Shown here one piece after another: positions 54,112 through 64,000 of a DNA stretch of 64,000 nt; within the stretch, counting starts at the first letter, position 1, and the number at the start of each line of letters is the position of its first letter. The stretch lies in NCBI GenBank assembly GCA_031841125.1, contig CM063106.1, positions 34,716,001-34,780,000 on the forward strand, read 5' to 3'. Origin of the DNA: Acanthococcus lagerstroemiae. Its lineage: Eukaryota > Arthropoda > Insecta > Hemiptera > Eriococcidae. The notes beneath the pieces were generated by a model. The model saw only the letters and a list, made by a program, of their open reading frames with translations. It did not search any database and was not told the DNA's origin. The translations under genes and the position numbers were made by a program.

Positions 54112-57027
54112 TTTCAAATTGTCAAATGATGAATTCTTACAGGCATCACTTGATTTTATAGAAATCCAATGAACTATTGTATTGAAAGTTGTTTCATTTT
54201 TATTTATTTTAATTTATTTATTCTTTTTTTTTTGGGGGGGGGGGGCAGGTAATTAAAAATTTCTTAATAGCTTTGTATCTTTGACAGGACTCTATTTTCG
54301 GACCAAATGGTAATTTTTGAGTATCATTCAAGCTTATACTAATCACAAGCCAACGTCTGAAATCTAGAGTTTGATAAAAATTCATCGACGTAAAAAACCC
54401 AAACAAACCATTAAAACAGCGGCTAATGTAATTCCTAATTTTATTTTGGTTCATTCATTTTATTGTCTTCAAAATCATCAAAAAATCTCTAATTTTATGC
54501 TTTTTGATAAAGGTTTGAAGTGACCCCTCTCCCTATAATCTACCTTGGACACTTAGACAATTTTAGACTTTTTATCCAGTTTGCACTCTGATTATTCGAT
54601 AGTAAAGAAAACGTTGAAAGATCAAACCAAATTGGTCCATTTTGAGTTCTCATTTGGGGGATTTGGGTGCATGTACGCCTACTCAAGTTGATATGAAAAA
54701 TTTTACTATCTGATGATGAAATTTTCGAATTGAGCGAACGCTCCCTCCCACATTTCGATATTTGATTCAGTTTCCGAGAAGTCAATTTCGATCACTTCAA
54801 GAGTCCAGTCTTGGCTTTCAAAATTTAAATCGGGAACTCAACAGAAATCTGAAGAAAACTTTTAATTCTGAGACCCACAAAAATATCTAATCTGATACTT
54901 TACTAAATTTCCCAAGGAAAGTTAATATTAATTATTGCAAGAACCAGTTTCGAGCCTGGGGAACCATGGAAAAGCCTTAGAGTATTCAAAAAAAATCTTC
55001 AAGCTAAAAATTACCAGTCAGGTATTTTACTTTTTCGTATAAAATTTACCTCCTTCTGATTCAGCCCCTCCCAGAGGTAATTCCTGTTTGCGCTTATGAA
55101 TTCGTGGTTTCGTAAAAGGAGACTAAAGAAGTTTTTGAACTTAGCTATGCGAGGTAGTATGTACTCTTATTTTGATACTTTATTCGATTTTCCAAGACGA
55201 GTCAAATAAAACACGGTATGACTCTAATTTGGCTTCTTGAACTCAAACTAAGGCTAAACAAGGATCTAGTGAAATTTTTGAAATCAGCGGCTCAGACACC
55301 CCTATTTTGATGATTTGTCTATTAAAAATTGCGAGTTAGTGGCAAGTTCTAATCCAGCTTTGGGGGAGAGAAATTTCTTTTCGCCTTAAAAGAAACTAGA
55401 CCTTAGTATCAGGTACTGAATGGAGGAAACATTGCCATTTTTTTTTTCATTCTTCTCTCATTCATGAACGAAACGTTCGAGAATGGGCTCATCTCTATTC
55501 TACGCGGAAAAGAAGAGAGTCAACTGTACTTACCCCTTGAAAATGCTAACATGTCCCACGTCGATCCCACTTCAGAGTAAAAGATGGAAGAGATTACCAC
55601 GTTACAGCCATAAGTTAATTGTCACTGTTTTATATTCATTGTTGATAAATTGCCATCTTCTATCGTTATATACACCAGCCATCATCTGGAACATTTACAT
55701 AGTTCTTTCTAATTATTCTTATTTCAATTTTGGAGAGAACCAGCCGAAACGGCCCAATTTTGACTACTTGAGCTACGGCTTAGTGGGAAATTTCCCTGTC
55801 CCTATGGACATGTCCAACTCGGCTTTCCACCCACACTTAATCGGTAATGAACTACATACAACTCGTCATCGTGTTATTTATTACACAAAAACGCGCCATC
55901 GCGACTGAAGTTTCGCAAGTCACCCCCTTTTGCTCGAGAGTTTCTTCGCCAGCTGCCGCCGAAATTATAAGACCCGTTTTCGTCGCCGATCCAACGAATC
56001 CATTTCACTCGAGTATTATACGCCAGGTATACGACGTTAAACGAAATACTCGGTTTATTTTGTCACATTCATTAATTTTGTAAATTAAGGAAAAATTCTC
56101 TTATAGCTACCCACTTCGCCAGGTTCGTTTTGATAACTCGAATTATAATTTATATCCCGTTTAGGCGCGGTAAATTACGTTTAAACTTAACTGAAACCGA
56201 AAACTTACAGCATCATTAATAACTAGCTTCAGGTTTTCGTTCGCGAGACAGAGATAGGTGTTTTATTTATTAATGCCGCAAAACGCGGTAACCATCTTAG
56301 GGAAACAACCAGTGGGTATTACGGTGTATCATTAAGTTAATGTAAATTTATAACTCCGCCGCCTCCGCCCGAATGCGTATTTCGTTGTTTTCAATTTCGA
56401 TCTAACCTAATTTGAAAATTGCGAATTTTCGCCGTTATGCTGGAAACGAACCGACGTTCACGCCCCGCCGATTCTTCACCCCTTCTATTGTGCTCGCGAT
56501 TTTAAAACTCGAAAAACCTTTCGTTCGTATTGTTCGAGCGGATATAATTAACGACGCTCGTTCCAAGATGGACGGGAATGCCGCCATCGTGTTTTCGCGT
56601 CCCGCCGAATACATATTTCAGTACACCCCTCGATTTGCTTCCAGTTTTCACTTTCCCTGCACGCATCCACAGCGCGGAAATGACCGACGACGTTCTGCCG
56701 TTTCGCAGGTACGAGTAGTTACGTATTGCCGGAATGGCTCCGAGTAGCTCACGCGCACGTTTCTGGAATTTGCGGCGTTTCGAATAGGCAATTTCTTTAA
56801 CATGAACTGTGACATGGACGGTGAGGTGGTCGGTGGATAACTGGTTCCTGTACTATCACACAGACATGGTGCATGTTGCACGGCGAACAAGATTTATAGT
56901 GAACTAGCGATGCAACGATTATTAATCATTTGTTATGCTATTGATACGTCAAATTTTCAAATGATTTTCTGTCATTTTGTCAGATGAACATTTTATCTTA
57001 TTTTTGTTACGTTATGAGCAAGGCGAG
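54112..57027. other. No gene recognised; CpG-bearing stretch 55.85-56.9 kb
   Basis: 54.2-55.4 kb is AT-rich spacer with dispersed-repeat fragments (54,600-54,665 resembles 39.2 kb inverted). 55.85-56.9 kb is visibly richer in CG and apparently single-copy. Its open frames (55,483; 56,412) lack motifs and splice support. Candidate conserved intronic DNA. Confidence 0.35.
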
Positions 57028-57199
57028 CAGAGGCGAAACTTGACTTCCAGTTTGGGGAGGGGGAGGGGGGAGAAAGAAAATTTGCCGACAAATATTTTTT
57101 GAAAACTAAAAATTCGCCTACAAAACATTTCAAAAATTTGAAAATTTGCCGATTTTTAAATCAAAATATTTCTTGACTGAAAAAAATAAAATAAAACAG

Positions 57200-58050
57200 A
57201 TGCAAAATATGGGCCCGGGGACTAATTTTTGAGGACGCCCTTGTACTCTCAAAAAAAGTCTGCCCTTTTTCTACTCTTTATTTTTCTTCCTTCCTTCGTT
57301 CCTCTTTGTACCTTATTTTTGAAGCGCCTTTTTTATAGTGAGCCGCTTGAGACATTCTCCTTCATCTGCCCTTTGTGCAAACATACACCATCCGAGAGGT
57401 TTCTTGGATTCATTTAATACTATATGATAATAACACTCTTTTGACCCATCAAGACCTCCTCCTCCAACTTATGTAAGACTTTTAGGACTCTTTCAGACTT
57501 CTCTGAGACTTCAAGGATCTTCCGAATTTGTTAAAGACATTTTCAGGCTTCATTAAAATGCTTTCTCCTCACCCTACTGAATTAAATTGCTAAATGTCTT
57601 CGATTTTTTACATTTCTCTCTCAGATTGGCACCTGTTGTACCTTAAATTGCTGTTCTCCTAGCACAGCCGTTCAACTCTTTCCCCTTCATTTCTCCCCTC
57701 CTTTATTTAACCTCCATCCCTGTCATCTCCTCATCCCCCCTCACTCTTTTTCCCTTTTTCTTATTTCTCTGTCTCTCTTTTGCCTCATATTCAGTTTCTT
57801 GCCTTTCCCTTACCACACTATAGCCCAAGTACCAAGTACCTTCTTTTTTAAATTTTTTCTTTATTTTTAATTACATCCTAATTTTTGATTTTACTTTATT
57901 ATTATTATTTTCTCTAAGATCCTTTATTGTATTCTTATATGTATATCTATAACTGTACGTCCCCTCCATCTCCCATAAATGGCCACTAGAGCTGTGTGGA
58001 GAGAGAAATAAATAAATAAATATTAATCCGATTCCGAAAAAAAAACACAA
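57200..58050 (+). mobile_element. 5'-truncated LINE inserted in unit A
   Basis: Unit A landmarks stop near 57,198 and resume near 58,050. Between them is a short frame with CPLCKHTPSERFL, similar to a LINE ORF2 zinc-knuckle tail. A CT-rich untranslated stretch follows, then TGGCCACTAGAGCTGTGTGG, then an (AAAT)n tail at about 58,005-58,025. The exact ends are uncertain. Confidence 0.55.
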
Positions 58051-58642
58051 AAAAAACAACATTATACCTTAGAAAATGAAAAATTCAAAATTTGCCGACT
58101 GTCAAATTATTGGGCCTTTTTCACCCCCTCCATAGTTTCATTCCTGCAAATGCAGATTGGAACCTTATCCTCCAAGCACTCACATTTGCGCACATGAGCA
58201 TACCCTAGTCTGGGAGGGTAAGCTGGAAGGATATTAGGAATACTTGAGAGGAACAACAACTCCCTTTACACATTAAGGCGATTGTTATTTACTCTTGGTG
58301 ATTTTTTTTTTTCTGAATTTCCTCTTCTTCGTCTCCTAAACTGGTTCCAATGAAATCAATTAAAATAAAAAACCTACAACATTTCAGGTCGATCGGATTT
58401 AGGGGAATCCATGCCACAAGCTCTCTTTCGTTCTTATGGGAAAAACACATGGAGTTTTGCCTTTTGTTCCAGACTAAATTTCCCTCCTATATATTCACCA
58501 GGACCAAAGCACGTAAATTAAATAATAGAACATTTGCTATCAGATTCAGCTTGTGACATTGGAAAATAAGTCTTTTGCTTTCAACTTTTAGACAGCCCCA
58601 TAGCCATGGGGAACAAGCTAGGGCTGAGCCCCCTCCAAAGGT

Positions 58643-59754
58643 TGTAACGACGACCCGTGTTCGTCACAAAATTATCTGGCGATCAACGAGAACTGTCCGA
58701 CTGCTAATCGCTACCTGGCCCTGCGACCTAATTTTACACACCGTCACGAAACCAGTACCGTCTCCCTCACCGTGCTCCGCGTCCTTCGAAACCGATTCCT
58801 GCTCGTTCGAAACAGCACTGGTCGCATATTCGGTGCTCGCCTCTGTTTCCTTTGGCCGTGTACCCTTTTAGCCCCTTTCCGCTCTTTCCCGTGCGATCTA
58901 CGAGTTCGGCTATCGAGCCGCAGCGCGTTTTCTCTCTCTCCTCTCGCAACTTCCATTTTTCCCTCACCTACACACGCCGGCAAAATCCTATAAATTCTCT
59001 GTTTCCACCCTTTTTCGAGAGATTGCTGTTTTGCGACGCGTTCGCAACGTTTGCTTGCTGCTACAGTTCTTCGCGTTAGCCTAGCCTAGCTCCTTCACCG
59101 TGCTACCTACCTTCCAGCCTATTTCCACTGCTTCTTCTCGCCTATTCGCTCTTAAGTTTGCGTACCGGCCTGGATCTGCCTACTGGTTGCAAACCTAGAC
59201 GAGTAGTTCACTAGCTCGACTGCGTACCGGCGTCGGAATCCGCCTGGTTGCAAGCGAACTCCGTTTTCCTCAGCTACCTCCCAAACTTACATCTACTCCT
59301 CCCTCTTGCCTACTTACTCTTAAGTTTACGTACCGGACTGGATCTGCCTACTGGTTGTAAACCTAGACAAGTAGTCTAAAGCTCGTTTGCAGACTGGACT
59401 AGGCCCCAGTCGCAAGCGAACTCCTGCTAACCCTGGCCCTATAGCCAGCAAGCCGACTCAACGTTAGTTAGGACGCAGGGCCATCGTTCGGCTGTATCGC
59501 GTGACCACATCGTCGCCTCTCGTCGCGGAGGCCCGGTAGTATTAATTCGCAAACTTGAACCTCAGTATCGATATTTTCGTGCCGCTGGGCAACCACCCCC
59601 GTGTGTTTTCTATTTGTTAAATTGTACATACGTATTCCGATTTATAAGTGGCTACATAGTAGTGCGCATTAGCTCCCTTAGTTGTACAGACATATTAAAT
59701 AATCTGATTTATTCTTAAATCTGCGTAATTCGTGTTTTCGAACTTCACATTGCA
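58643..59754 (+). mobile_element. Probable solo LTR (Ty3/gypsy-like)
   Basis: Begins TGTAACGACGACCC and ends near CACATTGCA. It is CG-rich and contrasts with its host. It holds a TATA-like TTATAAG (59,640) and an A/T-rich 3' part. Two 56-bp direct repeats lie inside. No 5-bp target duplication is evident, so the exact ends are uncertain. Confidence 0.4.
59151..59374 (+). repeat. Internal direct repeat of the LTR-like segment, 56 bp
   Basis: 59,151-59,206 (CTTAAGTTTGCGTACCGG... to GAGTAG) recurs at 59,319-59,374 with about five differences. A second shorter motif, CAAGCGAACTCC, recurs at about 59,250 and 59,412. Confidence 0.85.
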
Positions 59755-61525
59755 ATCCCCCCCCCCCCACTTAACTATGTCGCTCTGCGATGAGACCAGT
59801 TTGTCGATCCCTTGTGCCGCGTACCGTTGCACCCCGTTTGACCGGCATCTCCTGCGGGACTGCCGGGCCAGATGGTCCGGAGATCACGACAAGGTATCTT
59901 GAGCCCCCCCCCCCCTAGGCAGAGGTACCACCATTTAAGAAATCATCATTACGCCAAGCCCCTAGCCAGAGTGGTTCTAGGGGGTACTGAGCATCCCTTA
60001 ACGCTTGCCGGAGCCTCCCCTGGCAAAATTTCGTGAATAAAAATAACGAATTCCCTCTATTTTTCTCGCTAGTTCTGTTCAAAACTTTTCGTTTCACTAC
60101 ATTTTAATGTTTATAAACTTGTCAACACTGATTTTGCTTTGAAAGATAGAAGAATCGTATGTTTGTCGTTCTTTATTAGTGACCTTTCACAAGAAAAGGG
60201 CCCGAGTGTCCATCCAGCAGTTTCAGACACACCGGCCTTTTTCTTGTGTCACATTACAATATTCACCAACACAATGGTAGGCTCGCAATTCAGGTCACAT
60301 TGAATATCGATGGCTAAATGCCTGAATGGCTATTTGAGAACTGATAACTTGATAAGTCCACAGAAATAGAGTTTGTTTTACTTCCAAAAGTTCGAAAATT
60401 TGATCGTTCCAAGGGTTAATTTTTTTTTACGTGATCTATTCAATTTTTTTTTTTACAATGGATTGCCGATAAGCTGAATCACCAGTTTTGATTATGAATT
60501 TTGAGACAAATTCAATCAGTGGCGAAGCTAGGATTTTTCGGGGGGGGGGGGACAAAGTAAGATTTTCAAGGAAGACAAAGTCGAAAATTGAAGTATTTTT
60601 AAAAAATCGCCGATATTAGAGGACTATTGTATGAAAATGAAGGTAAAATTACTACTCGAGCGAAAATTTTTCGAAAAAACGTGTTTTGAAGCGAAAAATT
60701 GCTCATTTCTGCATATTTTACATTTAATTTCAGGTGCCTTGGGAGCATTCGTCCCCTTGGCTATACCACTGCCTCGTAGAACTCTTCACATTATAGACTA
60801 TGTCTATACTCAAGCCCTCCTCCCTGGTAAACAGTCAGCACCACCTACCGCAGATAGCTGGCTCTGGGCCTGCTTTTAGATTCTAATAAAATGTTCAACT
60901 TTCTCAAATCTCAGGCTCTAGGTCAAACCAAGAATTTAGTAAAAACAGAATAATAGTCATTAAAATTCAAAATTCAACGTTTGCTGTTTGCTACCGACTT
61001 TTAGATTTTAGAAATGTCTTGCACATCTCAGCTTTGCTTTAACCTTTCAGATAACGTTCAATACTCAGCTTGAAACCTAGTCTCTGGCAGGAGTCCCGGG
61101 TACCCCATTTTCAGAAACGAAATTTGACTTTCAGTTTGGGGAGGTGATTAAGAACAATTTGCCGACAACTATTTTTTGAAAACTAAAAATTTGCTGACAA
61201 AATCTTTTAAAAATTAAAAATTTGCCGATTTTTTAATAGAAATATTTTTTAATTGAAAAAAAAAACAAACAAATATTCATAAAAAATGAAAAATTCAAAT
61301 GAACTGTTCCAAAATGTGCCGACTGCCAAATTATTGGTGGGGTGTTTGACCCCACACACCCCTATAGTTTTGCCCCTCAAGGCGAGCTTATTTGTGTCGT
61401 AAAAATACTTGTTTGTTGCATTTATATAATACTCGTTGATTGAGGTCGAAATAAGTATAAAATACTATGTAAAAATATTCTACCTAATACGGGTATCAAA
61501 ATACATCAGTTTTGATACCGGATAC

Positions 61526-61831
61526 CAGCGTTGTGCCGTAGAATACATGGCGTCAAATACATCAGCATTCTACATGTCAAAAGAATGATGTAGAATAGTT
61601 TGAATTTCGTGGAGAATGCGTAAAATGTGTAGAATAGGCGTAAAATGAGTAAAATGCTATGTAACTCAAACCAAAAAGCCAAAAAAAATTCAACTTTCAA
61701 AAAATTGATTTTTTTGGCTTTTTGTTTTGGGTTATACAGCATTTTACTCAGTTTACACATTCTATGCATATTTTACACATTTTACATCGAAAACGTAGAA
61801 TAGACATTTTACGCGTAAAATCCCATCGCTG
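61526..61831. mobile_element. hAT-type MITE with central palindrome and perfect 8-bp duplication
   Basis: The left end CAGCGTTGTGCC and right end GGG-related CCCATCGCTG form a short TIR of the CAGCGATG type. CCGGATAC flanks both sides (61,518-61,525 and 61,832-61,839). The interior is largely a palindrome around 61,700 (AAAAAGCCAAAAAAAA against TTTTTTTGGCTTTTTG) with TAAAATG-rich arms. 306 bp, non-autonomous. Confidence 0.85.
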
Positions 61832-61934
61832 CCGGATACTATTAAGTATTAATTTACATAATATTGGTAGAGAAGAACCAAAAGACAGAAAAAATTGAAA
61901 AAATTGGATATTTGACTTCTAAATTCAAGCATTA

Positions 61935-62260
61935 CTAGCTAACCCGCTTCGCGGCTCATTCAGATTGAGGGCCAAAGTGAGTTGTTTTAAGTGAGTTAGT
62001 CGGGGGGGGGGGCTAAAATTAGAAAAGAAAACTATCTGACGAAGTTGTAATGGGGCCTAGACCTCCTGGACACCTGCTCCTCAAGTCACATTACGTTCAT
62101 TCGGAATGTCCTTATTCATTTGCAGTTTATAACTTCATGTTTGTGCCGTTCAAACGAAGATGTTAGGGTTCTTAAAAATTCAATTGGATACTCGTAGTTG
62201 GAATATAAATGCTGAATATGGTTTCCAAAAACTGAAATCTTTGGTATAGTAATTAATGCC
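61935..62260 (-). mobile_element. Helitron-like 3' end, minus strand
   Basis: On the minus strand it ends GAGCCGCGAAGCGGGTTAGC then TAG before T, the same hairpin and CTAG end as at 34,083. It is preceded by CAACTCACTTTGG-type repeats. The segment to about 62,260 matches the AAAAATTCAAT(C/T)GGATA and TTTGCAGTTTA blocks of 31,758-34,083 in reverse. 5' truncated. Confidence 0.7.
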
Positions 62261-62671
62261 AGCCTTTTATTTCTGTAGTTCTACTGTTTGATAAATACAT
62301 ACAATAGAAGATACACACTTCGTACACCGAACTACTCAGACCCTTTGGGTATACGCCTCCCCAGCTTTTTTCCATATTTTTCGGTCTTGGGCTACTTTTC
62401 CCCACATTATTCCGGTAATTTTTGTTATATCATCACACCTTCTTGTACTTGGGCTTTCTCTCCTTCTTTTCTTGTTGTAAGATTCCCACTCACTAATAAT
62501 TTTGTTCTATCGTGTCCCTTCTTGATGTACGATATGTCCCACATAATCCCATTTTAATTTCTTGATCTCTAACTTACCTCTTTCATACCAGTTTCCTCCT
62601 CTCTTATTTTTTTGTTTTTCACTCTGTCTTTTGTTCTTCACCCCAGTATACTTTCTTCCATTCTTCTCACT
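62261..62671. other. No gene recognised; T/C-rich stretch
   Basis: Pyrimidine-rich on the + strand. It may be an inverted LINE fragment, but no diagnostic RT motif could be read. The 89-codon frame at 62,288 reflects the T/C bias. Confidence 0.3.
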
Positions 62672-62840
62672 CAGGAACGAAGCGAAGAGTTTTTCCTAGG
62701 GGGGACAAAAATAGTTAAATTCCCTACTAACTCATCTCAAAATTCCCAAGTATCAATTTTTTTTGTATTATCTAAGAAGGGGGGGGGGGGTGAGGAAACT
62801 CAAAAATCTCTTCCGATTGGTTAAATTTTCCCAACCATTT
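62672..62840. mobile_element. hAT-like MITE family B, truncated copy
   Basis: Starts CAGGAACGAAGCGAAGAG then TTTTTCCTAGGGGGG. The interior (AACTCATCTCAAAATTCCCA, a G run, CTTCCGATTGGTTAAATTTT) is the reverse of 46,305-46,553. The far terminus is missing. Confidence 0.6.
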
Positions 62841-63399
62841 CCATATCCCAATTTGTGGAAAACAAGCTAAAAAACAGCAAAAAATGAAGAGTAGTAACAA
62901 AAATAAAAAAATGTTTTTTCCGCAAAAACCATAAAAATATACTCAAAGTAATGCAGATAAATGATCTATTTTCCCAGACGTAAGTAAACATCTTAAGATA
63001 ATGAAAAACTAGAAAAGTAAGACGAAAAAAAGTAAAAAAGAAATTACCATTCATTAAGCAAATTGCTATGCACGATCATACATATAGGAACTTTAGGCTA
63101 ACTTTGATGATTTCGTTAAGATTTCCATACACTGGGTTTATTTTATTTCTTTTTAATAATGAGAAAGAAAAAACGGTAATTTTTTTCTACGTGTGAGCGA
63201 TGCATTAACAATTAATAATAATATTAACACAGGATGAACTCTATATCTCCCATTATCAATTCAAAATATACGACGTATGTGCAGCTGTTGCCTCGCAGCC
63301 TCTACATGGCCGTCACCAATCAGAACATCAACTAACTACAGTTACCAGGAGTAACTGTATCTAAAACCGAATACCTCATTCGAATAAATTCTGTTGCAG
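62841..63399. other. Intron end, no repeat recognised
   Basis: AT-rich, passing into the CT-rich acceptor tract of the 63,400 exon. No other feature was seen. Confidence 0.4.
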
Positions 63400-63791
63400 G
63401 TTTTCCAGGCCTCTGTTCCTGCTGCCCCGTAAAGCCGCTTTCCGGAGGCAGCTTGTTTAGCGGCGCCGACACCGGCTCCAGCTCCGATCAGCGGACGTCT
63501 AGCGTGGCCGAGCTTCGTCGTAAGGCTCAAGAACACTCGACAGCGCTACTACAAAGTCTACATCAAGTGGCCAGCTTTCAACAGCAGGCAGCAGCCGCTG
63601 CCGCAGCCGCCCTTCAGTTACCAGTCAGCAGCGTTGGCCTGGGACTGCAACTGCCGTCGCTGACCACGCTTCAGGCGCTGGCCCGCAAGTCGGAAACCAC
63701 ACTGACCAGCTCGGGCATATCTCAACCGATTCCGCTAACACTGACGCCACCGTCGAGCACGGGGACGCAACCTTCTAGTCACGAGTCTTAA
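63400..63791 (+). CDS. Last coding exon of a paired-class homeobox-type protein (OAR tail)
   Basis: Seen: a pyrimidine-rich tract and CAG end just before 63,400. An open frame then runs to TAA at 63,789-63,791. Its first two bases (gt) complete a codon begun in the previous exon. The encoded tail starts FPGLCSCCPVKP. It continues through a Ser-rich linker to SVAELRRKAQEHSTALL (63,501 onward), then a Gln run with about nine Ala, then a Ser/Thr/Pro-rich end finishing SSHES. Known: the OAR motif (consensus roughly S-I-A-x-L-R-x-K-A-x-E-H) lies near the C-terminus of many paired-class homeodomain transcription factors and modulates their activity in the nucleus. Inference: this is the C-terminus of such a factor. 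An Unc-4-like or another OAR-bearing protein is possible, but the subfamily is not certain. Third positions are GC-rich, unlike the surrounding AT-rich repeats. No homeodomain exon is visible in the window, so the gene is partial here. Confidence 0.85.
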
Positions 63792-64000
63792 ATATGTAAG
63801 TCGAAGGCATTCGGTGGACGTTGTAGAGTCTGCAGATGTGGCCGTCCGAAATCGGACCCGGACCTTTTCCTGTCACATTATCACCCTCGGTCTGACGGAG
63901 AAGCAACGGTATGATAGAGGTCGATTCTCGCCGATGTCACATGTCTGTATTCAATAACTTCCGTGATTCAGATAGCGACATTGGTGACGGAAGATAATAG
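63792..64000 (+). other. 3' UTR start of the homeobox-type gene
   Basis: Sequence after the TAA stop. No poly(A) signal is visible before the window ends, so the transcript probably continues beyond it. Confidence 0.5.

Larger units (their letters stand above)
58593..60872. mobile_element. hAT-like element (2.28 kb) inserted in the composite body
   Basis: The left end CAGCCCCATAGCCA and right end TGGCTCTGGGCCTG form a TIR with 12 of 14 matches. The target duplication CTTTTAGA is perfect (58,585-58,592 and 60,873-60,880). The composite copy at 0.6-3.3 kb retains the empty site (near 1,265: CTTTTAGATTTTAATAAAATG minus the insert). No transposase is recognised. It carries an LTR-like segment and a G-run fragment near 60,519-60,700. 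Confidence 0.8.
57028..61378 (+). mobile_element. Composite miniature element (A - body - A), twice interrupted, 8-bp duplication
   Basis: Starts CAGAGGCGAAACTTGAC and ends ATAGTTTTGCCCCTC. It is flanked on both sides by AAGGCGAG (57,020-57,027 and 61,379-61,386). The left A (57,028-58,145) is split by a LINE 3' end. The body (58,146-61,103) is split by a 2.28-kb hAT-like element. The right A is 61,104-61,378. Subtracting the insertions leaves about 1.2 kb, like the other composites. Confidence 0.8.
35354..63399 (+). other. Long intron (about 28 kb) of the homeobox-type gene
   Basis: The interval runs from GTAAGT after 35,353 to TTGCAG before 63,400. It is filled mostly with mobile-element debris listed separately. 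Shorter non-repetitive CpG-bearing stretches lie near 43.2-43.8, 49.6-50.5 and 55.9-56.9 kb. A possible extra exon lies at 36,223. The assignment depends on both flanking exons being real and joined directly. Confidence 0.55.

Noticed and set aside
54700..54735. CTGATGATG near 54,710 as another hammerhead core
   Set aside because: No stem II and no GAAA box at the right spacing. Other CTGATGA occurrences (25,073; 52,075) fail the same way.
59777..59902. 41-codon frame with Cys/His spacing (C-x4-C-x5-H-x4-C) just after the LTR-like segment
   Set aside because: Too short, and the spacing is not that of a gag knuckle (C-x2-C-x4-H-x4-C). Chance cannot be excluded.
1..64000. tRNA, rRNA genes and CRISPR arrays
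   Set aside because: No cloverleaf with A and B boxes, no rRNA landmark and no spaced identical short repeats were recognised by eye. A weak B-box-like GGAATCGAACA near 37,621 lacks the rest of a tRNA.

Overview
This window looks like nuclear DNA of an arthropod, most likely an insect and possibly a hemipteran. The reasons are AT-rich sequence with long introns, GT-AG exons of a developmental homeobox-type gene, and dense debris of hAT-type miniature elements, Helitrons, LINEs, a pogo-type element and Ty3/gypsy elements. The species cannot be fixed from the sequence alone. There are no bacterial features, no operons and no CRISPR array.

Only one cellular gene is supported, on the + strand. 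One internal exon is at 35,238-35,353 and the last coding exon is at 63,400-63,791. They join in phase across an intron of about 28 kb. The last exon encodes an OAR-type tail (SVAELRRKAQEHS...), a hallmark of paired-class homeobox transcription factors, followed by a Gln/Ala-rich stretch and the stop codon. No homeodomain exon is visible, so it probably lies left of the window. A possible alternative 3' exon starts at 36,223. Several CpG-bearing, non-repetitive stretches inside and before the intron are candidate regulatory DNA.

Everything else is mobile-element sequence or unannotatable spacer. 0.6-3.3 kb: a composite miniature element flanked by CTCTGAAC. 3.4-4.8 kb: an inverted-repeat element holding RTE-like LINE scraps. 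7.6-9.1 kb: a tandem duplication and a fold-back element. 12.2-14.6 kb: three members of one hAT-like MITE family. 19.7-21.9 kb: a decayed I/Jockey-group LINE, split by a palindrome that carries two opposed hammerhead-ribozyme-like motifs. 25.7-26.6 kb: a pogo-type deletion derivative. 27.8-28.8 kb: a LINE 3' end with poly(A). 29.7-30.9 kb: one hAT-like element inserted in another. 31.8-34.1 and 44.1-46.3 kb: two related Helitron-like repeats carrying RTE-like reverse transcriptase scraps. 36.8 and 48.2 kb: two copies of a 0.6-kb inverted-repeat element. 40.5-42.1 kb: a Ty3/gypsy pol remnant with the integrase D,D35E triad. 57.0-61.4 kb: a three-layer nest of insertions whose order can be read from exact 8-bp target duplications. 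61.5 kb: another hAT-type MITE with a perfect 8-bp duplication.

All calls come from reading the sequence by eye. Family names rest on recognised motifs, not on database searches.
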